A stretch of 40,371 bases of DNA from an uncultured Alphaproteobacteria bacterium (GTDB lineage Bacteria > Pseudomonadota > Alphaproteobacteria > HIMB59): the NCBI GenBank assembly GCA_902599405.1, contig CACKFO010000011.1, positions 1 through 40,371 on the forward strand. The letters run 5' to 3'. Each line of letters begins with the position of its first letter. The first letter of the stretch is position 1. This document shows, in pieces, positions 34,291-40,371 of the stretch. The translations under genes were made by a program, and so were the position numbers. A model generated the notes under the pieces. The model was not told where the DNA came from. It saw only the letters and a program-made list of their open reading frames with translations, and ran no database searches.

Positions 34291-35253
34291 ATGAATTTGG
34301 AAATCATTATATTTGGAGGTCTTATAATTGTTATCATTCTTTTATTAATAACTATAAAGAAAATTAATGAAAAACATAAAAATAATCAAGATGTAGATCT
34401 TGATAAAATAAGTCAAAATTTAGAAAATTTATTTAATAAAACATTGGAGCAATCTGGTTACATCAATTCAAAAATAGATGAAATTGGCCACTTAACAAAA
34501 AAAATGACTAATGCCATGACAGCCAATATAGCTGATATGGGGAATATGGGAGAGGCAATACTAGAAAATATTCTACAAGATTGTGGAATGACTAAAGATA
34601 GAGATTACAAAACACAATATACGGACAAAAATGATGAGGGACAAAGCTTTAGACCAGATGTCGTTATTTTTCTTCCAGATAAAAGAAATATAATAATTGA
34701 CTCCAAAGTTCCTATGAAAGATTGGTATGAATTTCAAAATACTGATGATATTAAAATAAAAGAAAATTCGATTAGAAATTTTATAACTGCATTAAAAAAT
34801 CACATTAACTCAATTAGCAAAAAAGATTATACAAATCTTTTAAAAATTAATTCTCCGGACTACGTTTTCATATTCATGCCACATGAACATGCACTAATTA
34901 CTGCACAAAGATACGATCAAAATATTGCTAATTATGCTCAGCAAAAACATGTAATTATAGTGGGACCATCAACATTAATAATGTGTATGAAATTAGTTGA
35001 AAGCATTTGGCGCCTAGAAAAACAAAATAAAAACTCTAAAGAGATTGCAGATATAGCTGGGAATATGTTTGACCAAATAGCTAAAACAATAAATTTGTTA
35101 GAAAAAACTGAATCATCTATCACTAAATCTCTGGAAAATATAAGTACTACTAAAAATTATATTAAAGAAGGTAGAGGTAGTTTATACAGTAGAGCTAATC
35201 AAATGAAAGAGCTGGGTGCAAAGACAAAAATTGAAATTGATATAAAAGAATGA
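34291..35253 (+). CDS. rmuC: DNA recombination protein RmuC family
   Basis: 320 residues. An N-terminal membrane anchor (about 4-22) is followed by a short coiled coil and the RmuC domain with MGNMGEAILENILQD, RPDVVIFLPDKRNIIIDSKVPMK, and PDYVFIFMPHEHAL. The IDSKVP segment resembles a nuclease-type active-site motif. E. coli RmuC is about 475 residues; the shorter coiled coil here explains the difference. RmuC limits inversions at short inverted repeats. Its stop overlaps the GT9 start by four bases (ATGA, 35250-35253). Confidence 0.9.
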   Translation: MNLEIIIFGGLIIVIILLLITIKKINEKHKNNQDVDLDKISQNLENLFNKTLEQSGYINSKIDEIGHLTKKMTNAMTANIADMGNMGEAILENILQDCGMTKDRDYKTQYTDKNDEGQSFRPDVVIFLPDKRNIIIDSKVPMKDWYEFQNTDDIKIKENSIRNFITALKNHINSISKKDYTNLLKINSPDYVFIFMPHEHALITAQRYDQNIANYAQQKHVIIVGPSTLIMCMKLVESIWRLEKQNKNSKEIADIAGNMFDQIAKTINLLEKTESSITKSLENISTTKNYIKEGRGSLYSRANQMKELGAKTKIEIDIKE

Positions 35254-36218
35254 AAATTCTTGTTTACAGTTTTAATGATAAATTAGGTGACGGTTTACAA
35301 AAAATATCATTTCTTCAAAAGTTAAAAAAAATATACCCCTCTTCTTCTATTACTTACACTACGACAAACACAACAACACTTAAAAAAATACTCAACCCTC
35401 TTTTAACAAATATCATAGATGAGTTTATCGAGGAAAATAATATAAGATCATCTTTTTTTGATTTATTTAAAACAAATAAAAGATTTAAGAATACTCATTT
35501 TGACTTAATTATTGATCTTCAAAAAGTTGTTTTGAGAACATTGAATTTAAAAAAAATTAGCCACAAAGTATTTTTTAGTGCGTCAGCAAATTTTTTGTTT
35601 TCAGACGTAAAAAATAACCAAAATTTAAAATTTAAAGGGATATATATTGAGAGATTTTATTATAATATATTGAGTCTGATCAACAATGAGTATTTTGAAG
35701 ATATAGAAAATATTAGTGTGCCATATGTAGAGGCACCTAAAATAATTAATCAGAAAAATAAGAAAATAATTGGCATAGCACCAGGTGCAGGAAATCCCAT
35801 AAGGGAATGGGGATTTAAAAATTATTTAGAAGTGGCAAAAAAATTAAGGCAAGATGATTATCGTGTAGTATTTTTCTTAGGACCAAACGAAAAACATTAT
35901 TTAGATTTATGTAAAACAAATAATTTTGATTGCCCAGAATGGAATGAGAGATCTATGATCTCGAAAAGTATTCTATTTATTATGAATTTAGCAAAACAAG
36001 TCGATTGCTTATTATGTAATGACGGTGGAACCTCATGGATCTTTGAATTTGCTGGTATAAAGACATTCAAAATTTTTGGAGTTACCAATGAAAAAAAATT
36101 TGCAAGACCAAATTATTGTAAAACATTACAAGTAAAAGATTATGGCTATAACTCTTTACAATCTTTTCCCACTGACCTATACATAGAAGAGTTAAACATT
36201 TATTTGAAAACTATATGA
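35250..36218 (+). CDS. Glycosyltransferase family 9 (heptosyltransferase-like)
   Basis: 322 residues with the two-Rossmann-domain GT-B layout of ADP-heptose:LPS heptosyltransferases. An N-terminal GDGLQKISFLQKLKKIYP matches the GDxxxxxPxL start of the family. GIAPGAGNPIREWGFKNYLEVAK and LLCNDGGTSWIFEFAGIKTFKIFG match the C-terminal nucleotide-sugar-binding half. It probably adds a sugar to lipopolysaccharide core or another surface glycan on the cytoplasmic face. The stop overlaps the epimerase start by four bases (36215-36218). Donor and acceptor are unknown. Confidence 0.85.
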   Translation: MKILVYSFNDKLGDGLQKISFLQKLKKIYPSSSITYTTTNTTTLKKILNPLLTNIIDEFIEENNIRSSFFDLFKTNKRFKNTHFDLIIDLQKVVLRTLNLKKISHKVFFSASANFLFSDVKNNQNLKFKGIYIERFYYNILSLINNEYFEDIENISVPYVEAPKIINQKNKKIIGIAPGAGNPIREWGFKNYLEVAKKLRQDDYRVVFFLGPNEKHYLDLCKTNNFDCPEWNERSMISKSILFIMNLAKQVDCLLCNDGGTSWIFEFAGIKTFKIFGVTNEKKFARPNYCKTLQVKDYGYNSLQSFPTDLYIEELNIYLKTI

Positions 36219-37105
36219 TTAAAAAAAATATTCTTATAACTGGCGGTGCGGGATTTATAGGTTCAAATCTAGTTAAATTTATATTAAAGAAAAATATTGC
36301 AAGAAAAATTATTGTTTTAGATAACTATTCATCTGGTTCAAAATTAAATCATATTTCTAATAATAAAATTACTTATATCAGAGGAGATACAAAAAATATT
36401 CTTAATAATAAAAAAATTAAAAAATCTAAAATTGATTTAATATTTCACTTAGCAGAATTTTCAAGAATTGTTCAAAGCTTTCAGTATTTTGAAAAATGTT
36501 GGGAGTCAAATATGCAAGGAACAAAAAAGGTAATAGAATTAGCGTTGATTAAAAGAGCTAAATTTATTTATTCGGCTTCATCGAGTAAATTTGGTCCGAA
36601 GACTAATGAATATCTATCACCTTACGCATGGACTAAAGCAAAAAATGTAGAATTAATAAAATGTTACAAAGAATGGTATGGTTTAGACTATGTGATTGCA
36701 TATTTTTATAATGTCTACGGACCCAATCAAATTAAAAAACACTATATGTCTGCAGTTATAGGAATTTTTGAGGATCAATTTATAAATAATAAACCTTTAA
36801 CAGTGGTCTCTCCTGGAAACCAAAAAAGGGATTTTACACATGTATACGATATTGTAGAGGGGTTTATTAAAGCTGGTTTTTTAAAAAAAAATCAGGAGTA
36901 TCAGTTGGCATCTGGAAAGTTGTACACGATAATGCAAGTTGCTAAGATGTTTAAAACTAAGATAAAATTAATACCTCAAAGACCAGGTGAAAGATTTTCT
37001 TCAAAAAGAGACAACTTATCTAAATCTAAAAAAGAATTAAATTTTCAAGCCAAATATGATTTAAAAAAATACATTCAGGATTTTATAAAAGAGCATAATA
37101 ATTAG
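36215..37105 (+). CDS. NAD-dependent sugar epimerase/dehydratase (extended SDR)
   Basis: 296 residues. NAD-binding TGGAGFIGSNLV (9-20), acidic D36, S121-S123 and the Y137-x3-K141 catalytic pair in SPYAWTKAK. NVYGPNQ and RDFTHVYDIVEGF are typical of UDP-glucose 4-epimerase and GDP/dTDP-sugar relatives. It modifies a nucleotide sugar used for surface polysaccharide, consistent with coupled GT9 upstream. It is convergent with the GT32-type gene with no bases between the stops. Whether it epimerises or dehydrates cannot be told. Confidence 0.87.
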   Translation: MIKKNILITGGAGFIGSNLVKFILKKNIARKIIVLDNYSSGSKLNHISNNKITYIRGDTKNILNNKKIKKSKIDLIFHLAEFSRIVQSFQYFEKCWESNMQGTKKVIELALIKRAKFIYSASSSKFGPKTNEYLSPYAWTKAKNVELIKCYKEWYGLDYVIAYFYNVYGPNQIKKHYMSAVIGIFEDQFINNKPLTVVSPGNQKRDFTHVYDIVEGFIKAGFLKKNQEYQLASGKLYTIMQVAKMFKTKIKLIPQRPGERFSSKRDNLSKSKKELNFQAKYDLKKYIQDFIKEHNN

Positions 37106-37927
37106 TTAAATTACTCTCTCATTTCTGATATCAGCATATGACTGTACTAAATGGTGTCTTACACGACATCCTTTCATAGAAAAAATACCCTTATTATCAA
37201 AATATATTCCTGATTGAATAATATTATCACAATCATAGTTTTCAAAATAACTTCTGACTACTTTAGTAAATTGACCAGTGGCAGTTAAACTTAATACTGC
37301 AGTTTTAGGTTTAAAAAATATTTTATTTTCATAAAATTTGTAGTCATTTACAATATTTTCGATCATCATTTTTGGTATTAAATGATTTTTTTTAAATCCT
37401 AATCCCCAGGTCAAAAAATTATTATGTGGAAATTTTAATAATGAAAATATTTTCTCACTTGGTGGAATAATACATTCAACTGGTTCATTAGATAAAAATG
37501 CCTCCGTATCCTTTTCATGAAGAGACTTTATGGAAACACTGCATCCTTTACTAATATCAAAATAATACCCACCCCTTTCATACAAAATACAATGTCTAAA
37601 TATATCAGACTTCATTACTCCAAATTTAACTTTTTTATATACATGATGAATTTCATGAGAGGACCAGTATTTTTCCATGTATTCATCTCTTGCTTTTTTA
37701 TCAAATAGGATGAAACTTAAGTCTTTATTGACATCTCTAAATTTTAAAATTTCCTGATAATGTGTTTTTCCAAAAAATTTATTTTCCCAAGTTTGATAAA
37801 CACATGGCGGTATAAGTTGATTATGTGTTTCATTTGAGATTTGATCTTTCAACTCTTTTAAAGGATATTCTGTTATTCTTTTTATGTAATAATCGAAAAA
37901 TTTTTCTATCTTTTTAAAACTATTCAT
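37106..37927 (-). CDS. GT32-type (capsular polysaccharide synthesis) glycosyltransferase
   Basis: 273 residues from ATG 37927. A longer frame to 37981 would run into the tRNA-Ser gene, so it is rejected. [15 protein letters not shown] near the N-terminus and [19 protein letters not shown] are the hallmarks of the Gly_transf_sug / GT32 family, which makes surface glycans or glycolipids. The family DxD metal motif (normally GGxYxDxD) reads FDIS here, so the second aspartate is missing. A 3' [12 protein letters not shown] segment fits the family's C-terminal half. Likely part of the adjacent surface polysaccharide set though on the opposite strand. Confidence 0.8.
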   Translation of the reverse strand: MNSFKKIEKFFDYYIKRITEYPLKELKDQISNETHNQLIPPCVYQTWENKFFGKTHYQEILKFRDVNKDLSFILFDKKARDEYMEKYWSSHEIHHVYKKVKFGVMKSDIFRHCILYERGGYYFDISKGCSVSIKSLHEKDTEAFLSNEPVECIIPPSEKIFSLLKFPHNNFLTWGLGFKKNHLIPKMMIENIVNDYKFYENKIFFKPKTAVLSLTATGQFTKVVRSYFENYDCDNIIQSGIYFDNKGIFSMKGCRVRHHLVQSYADIRNERVI

Positions 37928-37932
37928 AACGT

Positions 37933-38022
37933 TGGCGGAGAGAGTGGGATTCGAACCCACGATAGAGTTGCCCCTATACACGCGTTCCAGGCGTGCGCCT
38001 TAAACCACTCGGCCATCTCTCC
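37933..38022 (-). tRNA. tRNA-Ser (anticodon GGA)
   Basis: A 90-nt type II tRNA with a long variable arm. A 7-bp acceptor stem (GGAGAGA with TCTCTCC), discriminator G and encoded CCA (37933-37935). The anticodon stem is CACGC/GCGTG with loop CTGGAAC, anticodon GGA, reading UCC/UCU. The T loop GTTCGAATC is canonical. It lies between lepA and the GT32 gene. Confidence 0.95.
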
Positions 38023-38026
38023 ATGA

Positions 38027-39826
38027 TTATTCATCATCACCTATTTTTAATGCCTCAAAAAAAGCAGTCTGCGGAATTTCAACATTACCAAATTGTTTCA
38101 TTCTTTTCTTTCCCTTTTTTTGTTTTTCTAAAAGTTTTTTCTTTCTACTCACATCTCCGCCATAAAGTTTAGCAGTCACATCTTTTCTAAAAGCTTTAAT
38201 GGTTTCTCTGGCTATAATTTTTCCATAAATTGCAGCCTGAATTGGTATTTGAAAGTTTTGTCTTGGAATTAAATCTTTTAGCTTATTACAAATCCTTCTA
38301 CCAATCGTTTCAGCTCTTGTTTTATGAACTATATTTGAAAATGCATCAACAGTTTCTGAATTAACAAGAATATTTAGTTTTACTAGATCTCCTTCAAAAT
38401 AATCGTAGACCTGATAATCAAAACTAGCATAACCTTTTGAATAAGATTTTAATTTGTCATAAAAATCTATAACGATTTCATTCAAAGGTAATTCCATTTC
38501 TAAGATAGCTCTATTGTTTTGTATATTTAAGTTTTTTTGTTTACCTCTTTTTTCAATACAAAGTGTAATTACCGTACCCAAATAATCCTGTGGCACTATT
38601 ATAGTAGATTTAACCCATGGTTCTAAAATTTTATCAATTTCAGCTGGATCAGGCAGTTCAGAAGGATTTCTTATTACAATTTCGTTTTTATTTCTGTCAA
38701 TTACTTTGTATACAACTCCTGGAGCAGTAGTAATTAAATCTAAATCAAATTCTCTTCTAAGTCTCTCTGTTGTAACCTCTAGGTGAAGCAAGCCTAAAAA
38801 ACCACACCTAAAACCATAACCTAAAGCAGCACTAGTTTCATTTTCATATGTAAAACTTGAGTCATTTAAAGCAAGTTTTTCAAAACTCTCTTTAAGTCTC
38901 TCATAGTCTGATGTATCAACAGGATATATCCCACAAAACACGACTGGTAATGAGGGCTTGAAACCTGGAAGTGGTTTTATTTTTTGATCATTTAATTCTG
39001 CTATTGTGTCACCGACCTTACAGTCAGCAACTGACTTTATACTAGCATTAATAAAACCTATTTCTCCTGGACCTAATTCATCACAATAATTTATTTCAGG
39101 TGTGAAATATCCAATTCTATCGATATTGTATTGTTGATTATTAGATAAAAACTTAACCTTCATACCTTTTTTCATAACTCCATCAAGAACTCTAACCAGA
39201 ACTGTTACTCCTAAATAATTATCGTACCAACTGTCCACTAAGAGAGCCTTGAGATTTTTTTCATTTGTATTTGGAGAGGGTAGTTTTTCTACAATCTGGT
39301 CTAATAAATCTTCAACTCCAAGTCCAGTTTTTGCAGAAACAAGACGAGCTTCCGAAGTATCTATTCCTATTGTTTGTTCAATGTCTTCTTTTACTCTTTC
39401 TGGTTCGGATGCAGGTAAATCTGCTTTGTTGAGAACTGGAAGTATCTCATGATTTACATCTATTGCCTGATAAGCATTTGCGAGAGTTTGTGCCTCAACA
39501 CCCTGTGTGCTGTCAACAACTAAAACTGAGCCTTCACAAGCTGATAGTGATCTTGAAACTTCATAGGAAAAATCAACGTGTCCGGGTGTATCAAGTATAT
39601 TAAGTTGATATTCATCGCCTTTTTTATTTTTATAGTTTAATCGTACTGTTTGAGCTTTTATAGTGATCCCCCTTTCTCTTTCAATCTCCATTGAGTCCAA
39701 GACTTGGTCTTTTTTGGTCCTGTCATCCATCCCTCCGCAAATTTCAATTATTCTGTCCGCTAGAGTGGATTTACCATGATCAATATGAGCTATTATCGAA
39801 AAATTTCTAATTTTAGAAATTTCCAT
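38027..39826 (-). CDS. lepA: Elongation factor 4 (back-translocase)
   Basis: 599 residues, full length. GTPase motifs: [13 protein letters not shown] (P-loop), [13 protein letters not shown] (switch I), DTPGHVDF (G3) and NKADLP (G4). The unique C-terminal domain includes [23 protein letters not shown] and [12 protein letters not shown]-4 acts on stalled ribosomes under ionic stress. Its ATG overlaps the pheT stop by one base (TAATG), so it is co-translated with pheT. The gene ends four bases before tRNA-Ser. Confidence 0.97.
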   Translation of the reverse strand: MEISKIRNFSIIAHIDHGKSTLADRIIEICGGMDDRTKKDQVLDSMEIERERGITIKAQTVRLNYKNKKGDEYQLNILDTPGHVDFSYEVSRSLSACEGSVLVVDSTQGVEAQTLANAYQAIDVNHEILPVLNKADLPASEPERVKEDIEQTIGIDTSEARLVSAKTGLGVEDLLDQIVEKLPSPNTNEKNLKALLVDSWYDNYLGVTVLVRVLDGVMKKGMKVKFLSNNQQYNIDRIGYFTPEINYCDELGPGEIGFINASIKSVADCKVGDTIAELNDQKIKPLPGFKPSLPVVFCGIYPVDTSDYERLKESFEKLALNDSSFTYENETSAALGYGFRCGFLGLLHLEVTTERLRREFDLDLITTAPGVVYKVIDRNKNEIVIRNPSELPDPAEIDKILEPWVKSTIIVPQDYLGTVITLCIEKRGKQKNLNIQNNRAILEMELPLNEIVIDFYDKLKSYSKGYASFDYQVYDYFEGDLVKLNILVNSETVDAFSNIVHKTRAETIGRRICNKLKDLIPRQNFQIPIQAAIYGKIIARETIKAFRKDVTAKLYGGDVSRKKKLLEKQKKGKKRMKQFGNVEIPQTAFFEALKIGDDE

Positions 39827-40371
39827 TAGCTTCTAATTTTTGCTTTAAATTTATTTGATACTTTTTCTAAAATATTTTTATGTAATTGTTCTAAATCTTT
39901 TTCTCCAAGAGTTTTTTCTTTAGATTGAATAGTAACCCTAAATGTTACACTTTTACTGTCATCACCTAAGTCTTTTGCTACATATAAATCAAAAAATTCT
40001 ACATTTTTGATTAAGTTTTTATCTAAACCTTTGACGTATCTCTGAACTTCATAAAGATTTTGCTTCTTTTCAAATAAAAAAGAAAAGTCTTTTTCACTGA
40101 ACTGAAATTGGGAATCTAGGATATTTATATTATTAGCTCTACTAATTGAGTCAATTGGAAGGTTTTCAAAAAATAATTCAATTGCATAACAATTTTTAAG
40201 TTTAGAAAATTCCTCCTTAATTAGTGGGTGAACTTTTCCATATCTAGCTATTAATTTTTTTCCCATAAATAGTTCAGCAGACTGACCTGGGTGATATGTA
40301 TTTGAAGTTGATCTTGATATGTTAAATTGTTTTATATCAAAGTTTAATGAACTTATTAATATTGAGGTTAA
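39826..40371 (-). CDS. pheT: Phenylalanyl-tRNA synthetase beta subunit, C-terminal part (runs off right edge)
   Basis: The frame is open from 40371 to the stop at 39826, giving about 181 residues; an internal ATG at 40266 is not the real start. [18 protein letters not shown] and [20 protein letters not shown] match the end of the PheT core and the ferredoxin-fold anticodon-binding domain. PheT pairs with PheS to charge tRNA-Phe. The domain ends with [19 protein letters not shown] as expected, so the C-terminus is complete; the N-terminal two thirds lie outside the window. Confidence 0.95.
   Translation of the reverse strand, partial: LTSILISSLNFDIKQFNISRSTSNTYHPGQSAELFMGKKLIARYGKVHPLIKEEFSKLKNCYAIELFFENLPIDSISRANNINILDSQFQFSEKDFSFLFEKKQNLYEVQRYVKGLDKNLIKNVEFFDLYVAKDLGDDSKSVTFRVTIQSKEKTLGEKDLEQLHKNILEKVSNKFKAKIRS

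Noticed and set aside
37928-37981. Longer N-terminus for the GT32-type gene
   Set aside because: Those codons are the antisense reading of tRNA-Ser.

Overview
The window is strongly AT-rich, densely packed bacterial DNA. Genes often overlap by 1-8 bases (ATGA, TAATG, GTGA junctions) and no gap reaches 300 bases. Gene content suggests a streamlined marine alphaproteobacterium: fructose-type (Frc) ABC transporters with single-domain ATPases, heterotetrameric sarcosine oxidase, a dimethylglycine-dehydrogenase-like protein, a DmdA/GcvT-like methyltransferase and many sugar genes. SAR11-like or AEGEAN-169/HIMB59-like lineages would fit. This is inferred from content and style only; no rRNA is present.

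Layout. (1) 1-8637 is a sugar module: FGGY kinase start (runs off the left edge), split transketolase and a RhaI-like isomerase on the minus strand; a divergent ABC transporter (binding protein, permease with a large soluble insertion, ATPase); an HpcH/HpaI aldolase; and two 5'-truncated genes meeting head to head near 7846 (iolG and FGGY kinase). Orientation and content are what an inversion of the whole left block would leave behind. (2) 8714-11666 is a second, canonical frcBCA fructose transporter. (3) 11663-20970 is a run of sugar enzymes: FrcK-like P-loop kinase, xylulokinase, an unassigned aldolase-like barrel, PfkB kinase, D-lyxose isomerase, 2-hydroxyacid dehydrogenase, FucU, ribokinase, YghZ-type aldo/keto reductase and a Gfo/Idh/MocA oxidoreductase. 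(4) 21062-23899 is a very tight operon: fructokinase (Mak), 6-phosphofructokinase and a 2-oxoglutarate-type oxygenase. (5) 23927-33844 is a one-carbon operon: soxBDAG, a DMGDH-like fusion protein, a MetF-like reductase and a stand-alone DmdA/GcvT-like protein. (6) 33923-37927 holds a coiled-coil protein, RmuC, a GT9 glycosyltransferase, an NAD-dependent epimerase and a GT32-type glycosyltransferase. (7) 37933-40371 is housekeeping: tRNA-Ser(GGA), lepA and the 3' end of pheT.

How it works together. Sugars enter through two ribose/fructose-family ABC importers. Fructose can go to fructose-6-phosphate (Mak) and fructose-1,6-bisphosphate (Pfk), a complete route into glycolysis. D-lyxose can go through D-xylulose to xylulose-5-phosphate. 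The left module (isomerase, FGGY kinase, split transketolase, importer) has the gene set of the non-oxidative D-apiose/apulose-4-phosphate transketolase route, although the substrate is unproven. The second half of the window oxidatively demethylates dimethylglycine and sarcosine and passes the carbon to tetrahydrofolate. No recognisable transcription factor gene is present anywhere in the window. I found no insertion sequence, integrase, prophage gene or CRISPR array.
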